NCBI RefSeq assembly: GCF_900604335.1
Contig: NZ_UWOD01000001.1
Location: forward strand, 124,001 to 188,000
DNA from: Intestinibacillus sp. Marseille-P6563
GTDB lineage: Bacteria; Bacillota; Clostridia; Oscillospirales; Butyricicoccaceae
DNA: 64,000 bases
Direction of reading: 5' to 3'
Position numbers and translations under genes: made by a program. Under the pieces are notes generated by a model. The model saw nothing but the letters and a program-made list of their open reading frames with translations, was not told the DNA's origin and searched no databases. Of this stretch, positions 1 through 8,470 are shown one piece after another (position 1 is the first letter of the stretch; the number at the start of each line of letters is the position of its first letter).

Positions 1-405
1 GCTCATGAAACGGCCAATGGGTTTGGTCGGTGTCTGAAATGCCGGGTCATTCGGGTCTACGACCACTTGGGTGATGACGGTCGCGCACGGTTTGGGAATC
101 CCACGACTGAGCAGTTCTGCGCGCAGCGCATTTTGCAGGTCATAGCCAATATAGCTCTGGCTCATCGCCACGCACACCGACAGCGGAATGACCGGAAAAT
201 CCTGCTCCACGACACGCGTCAGTTCATTCATTGCATGGTGAATCATGCCTACCTGCGGTCCATTGCCATGGGATACGATTACCTCATGGCCTTGTTCGAT
301 CAAGTCGGCAATGGCCTTCGCCGTATGCCGTACGGCAGTCATCTGTTCGGTGAGTGTGTTGCCGAGCGCATTGCCGCCCAGCGCAATAACAATTCGCTTG
401 CCCAC
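1..405 (-). CDS. arcC: carbamate kinase, C-terminus cut by window edge
   Basis: Carbamate kinase makes ATP from carbamoyl phosphate and ADP, releasing carbamate; here it would harvest carbamoyl phosphate made by the upstream carbamoyltransferase. The first 135 residues are visible. They start GKRIVIALGGNAL, the family's N-terminal nucleotide/phosphate-binding signature, and continue through SHGNGPQVG and the PIGRFMS segment typical of ArcC. The start is GTG at 403-405, preceded by GAGGAG about 10 nt upstream. The gene is last in the visible dpaL-ygeY-ygeW-arcC series, but an intrinsic terminator lies between it and ygeW. The missing part lies left of position 1. Confidence 0.92.
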   Translation of the reverse strand, partial: MGKRIVIALGGNALGNTLTEQMTAVRHTAKAIADLIEQGHEVIVSHGNGPQVGMIHHAMNELTRVVEQDFPVIPLSVCVAMSQSYIGYDLQNALRAELLSRGIPKPCATVITQVVVDPNDPAFQTPTKPIGRFMS

Positions 406-426
406 TATTTGTTAAACTCCTCTCAG

Positions 427-462
427 AAAAAACAGCAAGGGGCAGGGTTCGGACCCCGCCCC
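427..462 (-). terminator. terminator/attenuator between ygeW and arcC
   Basis: On the minus strand a 10-bp GC-rich stem (439-448 with 453-462, one G-U pair, 4-nt loop) is followed within a few bases by six U (427-432). It lies inside the operon, between the ygeW stop and the arcC start, so it should lower arcC expression relative to ygeW unless read through. Confidence 0.75.
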
Positions 463-479
463 TCTTGTGTCGATTCTCG

Positions 480-1682
480 TTATTCGGTGGTCAGACGGCG
501 CTCTGCTGCGCGGTCGGCCAGCTTTTTGAGCATCGCCTGCGGATCTTTGCACTTGGCAAGGAAGATCATCGCGGCGATGATATAGGGCTTGAAAGATGCT
601 TCCTTATAGAGCGGTACGCGGTAGCGGTCAAAGACCGAAGCTTCCACTTCGCCATCCACACAGGAAACCCCGTTGATGTCTGCGGGCAGGCAGTGCAGAT
701 ACAGCGCCTTGCCATCGTGGGTCTTGGCCATCATCTCTTCGGTGCAGCACCAGTCCTTATGTTCGGCATTCTGAGCCAGAAGTTCCTTTTCGAGTGCCTG
801 GATACCCGCCGTATCGCCCTGGGCATACAGGTCGGTACGCTTTTCCATTGCAGCAAACGGCGCCCAGCTCTTGGGATAAACGATGTCTGCATCTTCAAAT
901 GCTTCGGCCATGGAATTGACCTTGCGGAAGGTACCGCCAGTTGCTTCTGCGTTTTTCTTAGCAACTTCTTCGACTTCGGGCATGACCTCATAGCCCTCCG
1001 GATGCGCCAGCACAACATCCATGCCAAAGCGGGTAAACAAACCGATGACACCCTGCGGCACCGACAGCGGTTTGCCGTACGAAGGTGAGTATGCCCAAGT
1101 CATAGCAACCTTTTTGCCCTTCAGGTTCTCAACACCGCCAAAATGATGGATAATGTGCAGCATATCTGCCATACATTGGGTCGGATGATCGATGTCGCAC
1201 TGGAGGTTAACCAGCGTCGGCTTCTGCTCCAGAACACCATCCTCATAGCCCTCGGTTACTGCATTGACCACTTCGTGCATATAGGCATTGCCCTTGCCGA
1301 TGTACATATCGTCACGGATACCGATGACATCCGCCATAAAGGATACCATGTTTGCGGTTTCGCGAACGGTTTCGCCATGTGCGATCTGACTCTTGCCCTC
1401 ATCCAAATCCTGTACTTCCAGACCAAGCAGATTGCAGGCCGCAGCAAAGGAGAAGCGGGTGCGGGTCGAGTTGTCGCGGAACAGGCTAATGCCCAGACCG
1501 GATTCAAAAATCTTGGTGGAAATGTTGTTTTCGCGCATGTACCGCAGCGTATCGGCAATCGTAAAGACCGCTTCGATCTCATCGTCCGTCTTTTCCCAGG
1601 TCAGGAAAAAGTCGTTTTCATACATTTCCTTAAAATTCAGCGCGTTGAGTTTGTCGATATAAGCCTGTAACTTTGCGTCCAT
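480..1682 (-). CDS. ygeW: YgeW-type knotted carbamoyltransferase
   Basis: Member of the aspartate/ornithine carbamoyltransferase superfamily, YgeW subgroup, of which the exact substrate is not settled. The 400-residue protein has the carbamoyl-phosphate loop as FRDNSTRTR (near residue 70), HPTQ (near 165) and the C-terminal LHCLPAD motif. Length fits YgeW (about 396) and exceeds classical OTCases (about 310-335). I chose the second ATG at 1682, because AGGAG sits 10 nt before it, while the upstream ATG at 1691 directly abuts the ribosome site. Lying after dpaL and ygeY and before carbamate kinase, it probably takes part in anaerobic purine/uric-acid nitrogen breakdown, yielding carbamoyl phosphate for ATP. 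Confidence 0.9.
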   Translation of the reverse strand: MDAKLQAYIDKLNALNFKEMYENDFFLTWEKTDDEIEAVFTIADTLRYMRENNISTKIFESGLGISLFRDNSTRTRFSFAAACNLLGLEVQDLDEGKSQIAHGETVRETANMVSFMADVIGIRDDMYIGKGNAYMHEVVNAVTEGYEDGVLEQKPTLVNLQCDIDHPTQCMADMLHIIHHFGGVENLKGKKVAMTWAYSPSYGKPLSVPQGVIGLFTRFGMDVVLAHPEGYEVMPEVEEVAKKNAEATGGTFRKVNSMAEAFEDADIVYPKSWAPFAAMEKRTDLYAQGDTAGIQALEKELLAQNAEHKDWCCTEEMMAKTHDGKALYLHCLPADINGVSCVDGEVEASVFDRYRVPLYKEASFKPYIIAAMIFLAKCKDPQAMLKKLADRAAERRLTTE

Positions 1683-1700
1683 TCTTTGCATTCTCCTTTT

Positions 1701-3017
1701 TTATTCTACACTGCTGTACATGCCCGGCAGCGCTGCATAGACAGCGGCGCAGCGGACCAGATCGATCTTCCAAGTATGTTCGTTGGGGGCATGTGCCTGT
1801 GCTTCTGCACCCGGACCGAAGCCGATGCACGGGATGCCATTGCGGCCCATAATCGTGACACCATTGGTCGAAAACGTCCACTTATCGGTCAGCGGACGAG
1901 CCTTGCGCATTTCTTCGGTTGCCGCACAGCCCACACGGGATTCCCCATACAGGCCCTTATAGGCAGCTTCGAGCGCCTTGGTGACCTTATGATCTTCGGA
2001 AATGACCCAAGTCGGGAAATAGCACTCAATGGGATAAACACAACCTGCCCAAGACGGACGGTCATACTGATACATGGAAACGGTCACGTCATCGCCATAT
2101 TTGCGAACCGCAGGCAGATCACGGATTTCATCCAGGCAGCTTTCCCAGGTCTCGCCTGCCGTCATACGGCGGTCGAGCGATACCGAGCAGCTATCTGCCA
2201 CAGCACAGCGACTGGGCGACGTAAAGAAGATTTCCGAAACCGTAACCGTACCACGGCCCAGGAAATTGGCTTCCTTCCATTCGGGATTGTACTTTTCGTC
2301 CAGCATCTTGACCAGACCCTTGACTTCTACATCGTCCGATGCGCTATTTTCGTTGAGTGCACGCACATCCTGCAAAATATCGGCCATTTTATAAATCGCA
2401 TTGTCACCGCGTTCGGGTGCCGAGCCATGGCAGGAAACGCCCTTGACATCGACACGAATCTCCATGCGTCCACGCTGGCCGCGATAGATACCGCCGTCCG
2501 TCGGCTCAGTGGAAACCACAAATTCCGGACGAATCTTATCTTCATGAATGATGTACTGCCAGCACAGACCGTCGCAGTCCTCTTCCTGCACGGTACCAGT
2601 GACAACGATCTGATACTTGTCCTTGAGAAGGCCAAGGTCCTTCATGATCTTGGCGCCATAAACCGCCGAAACAATGCCGCCAAGCTGGTCGGATGTGCCG
2701 CGGCCGCCGATCTCGGTATCGGTCTCATACCCTTCATAAGGGTCAAAATCCCAGTTGTCGCGATTGCCGATACCAACGGTATCAATATGTGCATCGAAAC
2801 CAATGAGGGTTTCACCCGAGCCCATAAAGCCCAGAATGTTGCCCATGTGGTCGATTTGAACGCGGTCAAAGTCCAAATTCTCCATTTCCTGACGGATACG
2901 TGCAACGTGACCTTTTTCCTCTGCACTCTCACCCGGAATACGAACCAAGTCCCGTAAGAACTTGGTCATCTTTTCCTGATATCCTTCTGCGGCTCTGTGA
3001 ATTGCTGCAAAATCCAT
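1701..3017 (-). CDS. ygeY: YgeY family M20 peptidase-like hydrolase
   Basis: Zinc-dependent M20-family amidohydrolase/deacetylase of the YgeY branch, described as selenium-metabolism linked because it travels with selenium-dependent purine hydroxylases. The 438-residue sequence shows the metal-binding [10 protein letters not shown] (near residue 75), [10 protein letters not shown] with the bridging Asp (near 110) and TVQEEDCDG with the catalytic Glu pair (near 145). The start is supported by GGAGGAG about 6 nt upstream. It sits 16 nt downstream of dpaL and 18 nt upstream of ygeW, so all three are one transcript. The precise substrate is unknown to me; a purine-derived amide or ureide is likely from context. 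Confidence 0.9.
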   Translation of the reverse strand: MDFAAIHRAAEGYQEKMTKFLRDLVRIPGESAEEKGHVARIRQEMENLDFDRVQIDHMGNILGFMGSGETLIGFDAHIDTVGIGNRDNWDFDPYEGYETDTEIGGRGTSDQLGGIVSAVYGAKIMKDLGLLKDKYQIVVTGTVQEEDCDGLCWQYIIHEDKIRPEFVVSTEPTDGGIYRGQRGRMEIRVDVKGVSCHGSAPERGDNAIYKMADILQDVRALNENSASDDVEVKGLVKMLDEKYNPEWKEANFLGRGTVTVSEIFFTSPSRCAVADSCSVSLDRRMTAGETWESCLDEIRDLPAVRKYGDDVTVSMYQYDRPSWAGCVYPIECYFPTWVISEDHKVTKALEAAYKGLYGESRVGCAATEEMRKARPLTDKWTFSTNGVTIMGRNGIPCIGFGPGAEAQAHAPNEHTWKIDLVRCAAVYAALPGMYSSVE

Positions 3018-3033
3018 TGTTATCTCCTCCTAC

Positions 3034-4248
3034 TTATTTTTCTTCTGGATAAGCGCCGCCCCAAACGATTTTCTGATAATTCTCCGGGTCGGTATCGCCT
3101 TCGGTCGAGAACATCAAAACAACGCTGTTTTCGTCCAGCCCCATGGCCTGCTTGAGGTCCTGATAGGCCGGATCGGTCAGCAAGGTAGAAATCAGTCCCA
3201 TACCAACCGCACCCGATTCGCCGGATACGATCTGCGGGTCGCCCTTGACCGGCGCGCCCAGCATACGCATGCCCTTTGCCGCTACCCAGTCCGGACACGA
3301 TACAAAGAACGACGCATGGTTTTTCAGAATGTCCCATGAAATGGTGTTCGGTTCGCCGCAGGCCAAGCCTGCCATAATGGTCTGCAGATCGCCGTCTACA
3401 AACCGCGGCGCACCATCGGCGGCCTTCGCACCCTGGTACAGACAATCAGCTGCCTGTGCTTCCATCACGGTCACGACCGGTTCACAACCAGCAAAGCGGT
3501 TGGCAAAATACCCTTGCACTGCGCCAGCCAAACTGCCCACACCAGCCTGGATAAAAATATGCGTCGGTTGGTCAAAGCCATGGGCACGAAGCTGTTCATC
3601 GGCTTCGCTGGCCATGGTACCATATCCCTGCATAATCCAAGAGGGAATTTTTTCATAACCCTCCCAAGCCGTATCCTGCACCATCACGCCATTGCGGGTC
3701 TGGTTGGCCAGCGCATTGGCGCGGCGCACACACTCATCGTAGTTCACGTCTTCGATCGTGACCTTAGCGCCTTCGCGTGCAATGTTATCAAAGCGCGACT
3801 GTGCCGAGCCCTTCGGCATGAGCACAACGGCTTTTTGTCCTAATTTATTGGCGGCCCAGGCAACGCCCCGGCCATGGTTGCCATCGGTGGCGGTAAAGAA
3901 AGTAGCCTGCCCAAATTGCCAGCGTAGATCATCGCTGGTTAAGTACGTATAATCGGTTTCCGAAACGTCTTTTCCAATTTGCTCGGCAATATATTGCGCC
4001 ATCGCAAACGAACCGCCGAGTACTTTAAACGCATTGAGTCCAAAACGATAACTCTCGTCTTTTACCAACAAGCCTTTGATTCCCAAATGCTTTGCCATCC
4101 CATCCAGTTTCACCAGGGGAGTTACTTTGTACTGTGGAAAACTCCGATGGAATTCTCGCGCCTTTGCAACATTGTCCAACCCCATGACTGCAAGCTGCTG
4201 GTCATCGGTGTGGGGCATTTGATTTTTCACCCATTTAATTTGGTCCAT
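3034..4248 (-). CDS. dpaL: diaminopropionate ammonia-lyase
   Basis: PLP enzyme (YgeX/DpaL) that converts 2,3-diaminopropionate to pyruvate and ammonia. The 404-residue protein carries the PLP lysine in FGLNAFKVLGG (near residue 66), the TDGNHGRGVAW Asn loop (near 110-120) and the GVGSLAGAV phosphate-binding glycine loop. I start it at 4248 (MDQIKWVKN), where GGGAGG lies 9 nt upstream; the longer reading from 4284 has no ribosome site. It is the first gene of the dpaL-ygeY-ygeW-arcC operon, with a promoter facing away from the plus-strand regulator. In the uric-acid cluster of gut bacteria the homologue handles a diaminopropionate-like intermediate. Confidence 0.93.
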   Translation of the reverse strand: MDQIKWVKNQMPHTDDQQLAVMGLDNVAKAREFHRSFPQYKVTPLVKLDGMAKHLGIKGLLVKDESYRFGLNAFKVLGGSFAMAQYIAEQIGKDVSETDYTYLTSDDLRWQFGQATFFTATDGNHGRGVAWAANKLGQKAVVLMPKGSAQSRFDNIAREGAKVTIEDVNYDECVRRANALANQTRNGVMVQDTAWEGYEKIPSWIMQGYGTMASEADEQLRAHGFDQPTHIFIQAGVGSLAGAVQGYFANRFAGCEPVVTVMEAQAADCLYQGAKAADGAPRFVDGDLQTIMAGLACGEPNTISWDILKNHASFFVSCPDWVAAKGMRMLGAPVKGDPQIVSGESGAVGMGLISTLLTDPAYQDLKQAMGLDENSVVLMFSTEGDTDPENYQKIVWGGAYPEEK

Positions 4249-4301
4249 GACTGCTGCCTCCCTATGATCGATTGCCGATGGCAAAATCGTCTCTTGCCTT
4301 T

Positions 4302-4329
4302 ATTTTAGCATCCGACCAAGGAAAGTCAA
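4302..4329 (-). promoter_or_regulatory. promoter of dpaL operon
   Basis: Minus-strand -35 TTGACT (4324-4329), 16-bp spacer and -10 TAAAAT (4302-4307) preceded by TGC (extended -10). It lies 54 bp before the dpaL start and in the same intergenic region as the divergent regulator's promoter. Confidence 0.65.
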
Positions 4330-4444
4330 CGACATTCGCAAAATATTTTTTATCCTGTCTAAAAATTTTTTTGATAGCTTTTGTGCATCTTGCTGAAATG
4401 CCCTGTCGCATAGCTAAAAAATATTCTTTTGCCCTAAATTTTTA

Positions 4445-4473
4445 TTGCAATCACGCAGGTCGTATGCTATGAT
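4445..4473 (+). promoter_or_regulatory. promoter of PAS-HTH regulator
   Basis: Plus-strand -35 TTGCAA (4445-4450), 17-bp spacer, -10 TATGAT (4468-4473). About 28 nt of leader precede the GTG start at 4508, with AGGAGG at the right distance. Confidence 0.7.
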
Positions 4474-4507
4474 GATACCAACATTTTAAGAGACAGGAGG
4501 CGCGGTC

Positions 4508-5149
4508 GTGGATATTTCGCTGGATGCACTCAAGCAGATTGCCAAAGGTTTGGCCTGTCAGTTTGGACCGAATTGCGAGGTTGTCATTCATTCCTTTTCC
4601 GAGTCGGACGCAGAGGGTTTTGATTCTTCGATCGTCGCCATTGAAAACGGTCATGTTTCCGGCCGCAAACTCGGGGATGGACCTTCCCATGTTGTTTTGG
4701 AAGCACTCAAAAAAGGACACGATGCAGCCGACCATCTGGCTTATCTGACACGTACCAAAGACGGCAAAATCTTAAAAAGTTCCACCATCTACTTGCGCAA
4801 TGCCCGCGGAGAGATCGAATATATTTTATCGATCAATTTTGACATTTCCGGCTTATTGATGTTTGAAAACAGTTTACAGCCGCTGATTTCGACCGAACCC
4901 TCCGCTGCTGCGCACGAACCGGACCGCATTGTGCAAAGTGTCGGTGAATTGCTGGATGAACTAATTGCCGAATCGACCCGTTTGGTCGGCAAACCGGTCG
5001 CTTTGATGAACAAAGAAGATAAGATTCGAGCCATTCAGTTTTTGAATAAAGCGGGTGCATTTTTAATCACCAAGTCCGGGGATAAGATCTCCAAATACTA
5101 TGGCATTTCCAAATATACTCTGTACAGCTATATTGACGCACAAACGTAA
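4508..5149 (+). CDS. YheO/DauR-type PAS-HTH transcriptional regulator
   Basis: A 213-residue DNA-binding regulator with an N-terminal YheO-type PAS-like sensor (about residues 8-120, with the typical VIHSF and FDIS segments) and a C-terminal HTH_22 helix-turn-helix (about 155-210, ending KYYGISKYTLYSYID). Related proteins such as DauR regulate amino-acid catabolic operons. GTG start at 4508 with AGGAGG 9 nt upstream. It is transcribed away from dpaL-ygeY-ygeW-arcC, so it most likely controls that operon in response to a purine or amino-acid intermediate; this is inference. One of only two plus-strand genes in the window. Confidence 0.88.
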   Translation: MDISLDALKQIAKGLACQFGPNCEVVIHSFSESDAEGFDSSIVAIENGHVSGRKLGDGPSHVVLEALKKGHDAADHLAYLTRTKDGKILKSSTIYLRNARGEIEYILSINFDISGLLMFENSLQPLISTEPSAAAHEPDRIVQSVGELLDELIAESTRLVGKPVALMNKEDKIRAIQFLNKAGAFLITKSGDKISKYYGISKYTLYSYIDAQT

Positions 5150-5185
5150 AAACGAGCGCAAGGCATTCCTTGCGCTCGTTTTTTT
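5147..5185. terminator. bidirectional terminator
   Basis: A 13-bp or longer inverted repeat (about 5151-5163 with 5168-5180, 4-nt loop) is flanked by A-runs on one side and seven T on the other. It serves the plus-strand regulator and the convergent polyamine operon ending at 5184. Confidence 0.9.
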
Positions 5186-6029
5186 AATATACCAAGTGAT
5201 CGGGGTCCAGTCCGGACCAGCCGCAGCCGGTTAGATGGCTGATTGTCTCCATATCTTGCGGTTCCAAAGTGAAATCAAAAATCTGCGTATTTTCTACGAT
5301 ACGAGCGGGTGTGACCGATTTGGGCAGCGGAATCACGCCGCGCTGCACGCTCCAACGCAGGCAGAGTTGGGCCACCGTCTTTCCATATTTGCGGGCCATA
5401 TCCTGCATTTCGGGTACTGCAAAGATCTTTCCGGTCGCCAGCGGGCTCCAACCCTCTACCACCATATCATGTTCCTTGCAGAAATCCAGGATTTCATCCT
5501 GTGGCATCCCGGGATGGATTTCCACCTGGTCAACCATTGGCTTAACCTCGCAATGCTCCATCAAATGACGCAAATGATGCGGCCGGAAATTGCTCACACC
5601 AATGGCTTTGATCTGACCATCGCGATATAGCTTTTCAAAGGCACGCCAAGTTTCCACATTCATGGTCTTCCAGTCGTCGAAGTATTTGGGGTCGTGCGGC
5701 CAATGGATCAGATACAAATCCAGATAATCGGTTCGCAGCCATTCGAGCGAACGGGCAAACGCATCCAGGGTCGACTGATATCCCTGCGACGGGTTCCATA
5801 GCTTGGAGGTCAAAAAGATCTCGGTGCGTGCAATTCCAGATGCTGCAATAGCCTCCCCGACCGCTTCTTCATTGTGATAGGCGGTTGCGGTGTCAATGTG
5901 GCGATATCCGGCTTCCAGTGCATGCAAAACCGACTGCTTGGCTTGTTCGGCCGGCGTTTTCCAGGTGCCAAATCCCAGACAAGGAATACTTGTGCCATTG
6001 GAAAGCGGGATACGGGTCTGATGATTCAT
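5184..6029 (-). CDS. aldo/keto reductase, last gene of polyamine operon
   Basis: NADPH-dependent aldo/keto reductase of the 2,5-diketo-gluconate reductase type, 281 residues. It keeps the catalytic tetrad: Asp in HIDTATAYHNEE (near residue 46), its Tyr, Lys in TSKLW (near 76) and His in LIHWPHD (near 109), plus the C-terminal LPKSV coenzyme-binding stretch. The start has AAAGGA upstream. It begins 21 nt after nspC stops and shares the terminator at 5147-5185, so it is the seventh gene of the polyamine operon. Substrate unknown; reduction of an aldehyde formed in polyamine turnover would fit the context. Confidence 0.88.
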   Translation of the reverse strand: MNHQTRIPLSNGTSIPCLGFGTWKTPAEQAKQSVLHALEAGYRHIDTATAYHNEEAVGEAIAASGIARTEIFLTSKLWNPSQGYQSTLDAFARSLEWLRTDYLDLYLIHWPHDPKYFDDWKTMNVETWRAFEKLYRDGQIKAIGVSNFRPHHLRHLMEHCEVKPMVDQVEIHPGMPQDEILDFCKEHDMVVEGWSPLATGKIFAVPEMQDMARKYGKTVAQLCLRWSVQRGVIPLPKSVTPARIVENTQIFDFTLEPQDMETISHLTGCGWSGLDPDHLVY

Positions 6030-6050
6030 AAGCTATCCTTTCTCGCGGCA

Positions 6051-7190
6051 TCAGGATAACCGCATTTTAAAGTCGGAATATCCAAATTCACGAATAACTT
6101 CAAAGCGGCCATCCTGCCGTTTGTAAACAATCGACGGCAGCGGCATACCATTGAAGGTATTATTTTTGACCATGGTGTACAAGGCCATATCCTCGAAGAC
6201 CAGTCGGTCACCCTCGTGAAGCGGCTGGTCAAAGGAATACTCTCCAATGATATCCCCTGCCAGACAGGTCGCACTACCCAGACGGTAAGTATGCGCCTTC
6301 TCCCCTGCCTGTCCGCTGTTCATGAGCGGCGGCCGATACGGCATTTCCAACACATCGGGCATATGACAGGCTGCCGAAGCGTCCAAAATCGCGATGTCCG
6401 TCCCATTGTGCAAGGTTTCCAGTACGGTCGTCACCAGATACCCGGCATTCAGCACAACGGCTTCGCCGGGCTCCAAATAGACTTCAACGCCATACTTTTC
6501 CCGCAAATGGCGGACAATGCGAATGAGCCGTTCGATATCGTAATCATCCCTTGTGATGTGATGCCCACCGCCTAAATTGAGCCATTTCATCTGCGACAGC
6601 AAATCACCGAATTTGTCTTCTACGGCTGCAACCGTGGTTTCCAAATCATCTGAATTTTGCTCACAAAGGGTATGAAAATGCAGCCCATCCAGCAGCGGCA
6701 AAATATCGGCATCCAGGTTTGCGCGAGTCGTTCCCAAACGAGAACCGGGCGCACATGGGTCATAAATGGCATGTCCTTCCTGGGTCGAGCACTCCGGATT
6801 GATACGCAAACCGACCGATTTCCCGCGTTCACGCGCCACAGCAGCATATTTTCGCACCTGTTCGGGTGAATTGAAAACGATATCGTCCGCATAGGACAAA
6901 ATTTCGTCGATTTCATCTGCGCGGTAAGCAGGCGAAAAAACATGGGTTTCCCCGCCGAATTCCTCATGCCCCAGCCGGGCTTCATATAACCCGCTCGCGG
7001 TCGTGCCGGCTAGATATTGCCGCAATAGCGGGTATACTGCAAACATGGAGAATGCTTTTTGCGCAAGCAGAATTTTACAGCCTGCCTGCTCAGACACGTG
7101 CTTTAAAATCTTTAAGTTATGCAGCAGCCGTTCCTCATCGATGAGATAATACGGCGTGCGGAAACCGCCATCGTTCCAGGTTTGGCTCAT
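6051..7190 (-). CDS. nspC: carboxynorspermidine/carboxyspermidine decarboxylase
   Basis: PLP decarboxylase of the alanine-racemase fold that removes the carboxyl group from carboxyspermidine or carboxynorspermidine, giving spermidine or norspermidine. The 379-residue protein shows the PLP lysine in KILLAQKAFSM (near residue 40), the HFHTLCEQN segment, the LNLGGGHHIT glycine loop and CEQ/ACHMPDVLE active-site stretches typical of NspC. The start is the ATG at 7190, overlapping the upstream stop as TGATG, which signals translational coupling; the extra in-frame codons before it lie inside the upstream gene. It works with the carboxynorspermidine synthase encoded just upstream. Confidence 0.93.
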   Translation of the reverse strand: MSQTWNDGGFRTPYYLIDEERLLHNLKILKHVSEQAGCKILLAQKAFSMFAVYPLLRQYLAGTTASGLYEARLGHEEFGGETHVFSPAYRADEIDEILSYADDIVFNSPEQVRKYAAVARERGKSVGLRINPECSTQEGHAIYDPCAPGSRLGTTRANLDADILPLLDGLHFHTLCEQNSDDLETTVAAVEDKFGDLLSQMKWLNLGGGHHITRDDYDIERLIRIVRHLREKYGVEVYLEPGEAVVLNAGYLVTTVLETLHNGTDIAILDASAACHMPDVLEMPYRPPLMNSGQAGEKAHTYRLGSATCLAGDIIGEYSFDQPLHEGDRLVFEDMALYTMVKNNTFNGMPLPSIVYKRQDGRFEVIREFGYSDFKMRLS

Positions 7191-8449
7191 CAGTCCACCA
7201 GTACCGGAGCGTCGTTGATCTGCCACGGCAGGCCCCATTTATTAAGCGCATCCATGTACGGATCGGGATCAAACTCTTCCACGGTGTATACGCCGGGCTT
7301 GTTCCATTTGCCGGTCAGCAGCATCATAGCGCCGATCATTGCCGGCACACCGGTGGTGTACGAGATCGCCTGCGAACCGACTTCCTGATAGCATGCCTGA
7401 TGGTCGCAAACATTGTAAATATACGCAGTCTTTTCCTGGCCGTCCTTTTTGCCGGTAAAGATGCAGCCGATGTTGGTCTTGCCCTTGGTGCGCGGACCCA
7501 GGGTTGCCGGGTCAGGCAGCAGCGCCTTAAGGAACTGAATCGGAACAATCTGATGTCCTTCGAACTCGATCGGCTCGGTGGACAGCATGCCGACATTCTC
7601 CAGACACTTCATATGGGTCAGATAGCTCTGCCCAAACGTCATAAAGAAGCGGATGCGCTGAACACCCGGAATATTCTTGGCCAGGGACTCGATCTCCTCG
7701 TGATGCAGCAGGTACATATCCTTCTGGCCCACCTGGTCAAAATCATACTCGCGCTTGATGCTCATGGCCGGAATCTCGACCCAGTGACCGTTCTCCCAGT
7801 ACGAGCCAGGTGCAGAAACCTCACGCAGATTGATTTCCGGGTTGAAGTTGGTTGCAAACGGATAGCCGTGGTCGCCGCCATTACAGTCCAGGATATCGAT
7901 GGTATCGATCTGATCGAACAGATGCTTCTGTGCATATGCGCAATAAGCCTGCGTAACGCCCGGGTCAAAGCCCGAACCGAGCAGCGCCGTCAGACCGGCC
8001 TTTTCAAACTTCTCCTTGTACGCCCACTGCCAGGAGTAATCAAAGTAAGCCGAAAAGCCTTCTTCCTTGCAGCGTTTGTCATAAACAGCCCGCCAAGCCG
8101 GGTCGTTAATGTCCTCGGGCTCGTAGTTAGCCGTATCCATGTAGTTGACACCGCATTCGAGGCATGCATCCATAATAGACAGATCCTGATACGGCAATGC
8201 GATATTCATAACCAAATCGGGCTGCACCTTGCGGATGAGCGCCACCAGTTCATCAACCTTATCGGCATCCACCTGTTCGGTCGTGATCTTGGTCTTGGTG
8301 GTACCTTCCAGCTTTGCCTTGAGCGCGTCACACTTGGACTTGGTGCGGCTGGCAATGCAGATTTCCTCGAATACTTCGCTGTTTTGGCAGCACTTATGAA
8401 TCGCAACCGATGCGACACCGCCGCAGCCGATAATCAATACCTTTCCCAT
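7190..8449 (-). CDS. carboxynorspermidine synthase (saccharopine dehydrogenase family)
   Basis: NADPH-dependent enzyme (CASDH) that condenses aspartate semialdehyde with putrescine or diaminopropane to form carboxyspermidine or carboxynorspermidine. The 419-residue protein begins with a Rossmann motif (VLIIGCGGVASVAIHK) and has the family segments YMDTANYEPED, LLGSGFDPGVTQ and GGDHGYPFATNFNPE. GAGGAACG lies before the ATG. It is directly coupled to nspC downstream and follows speB by 21 nt. Together with nspC it gives a second spermidine route beside SpeD/SpeE in the same operon. Confidence 0.92.
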   Translation of the reverse strand: MGKVLIIGCGGVASVAIHKCCQNSEVFEEICIASRTKSKCDALKAKLEGTTKTKITTEQVDADKVDELVALIRKVQPDLVMNIALPYQDLSIMDACLECGVNYMDTANYEPEDINDPAWRAVYDKRCKEEGFSAYFDYSWQWAYKEKFEKAGLTALLGSGFDPGVTQAYCAYAQKHLFDQIDTIDILDCNGGDHGYPFATNFNPEINLREVSAPGSYWENGHWVEIPAMSIKREYDFDQVGQKDMYLLHHEEIESLAKNIPGVQRIRFFMTFGQSYLTHMKCLENVGMLSTEPIEFEGHQIVPIQFLKALLPDPATLGPRTKGKTNIGCIFTGKKDGQEKTAYIYNVCDHQACYQEVGSQAISYTTGVPAMIGAMMLLTGKWNKPGVYTVEEFDPDPYMDALNKWGLPWQINDAPVLVD

Positions 8450-8470
8450 TTTTATCGTTCCTCCTATATC

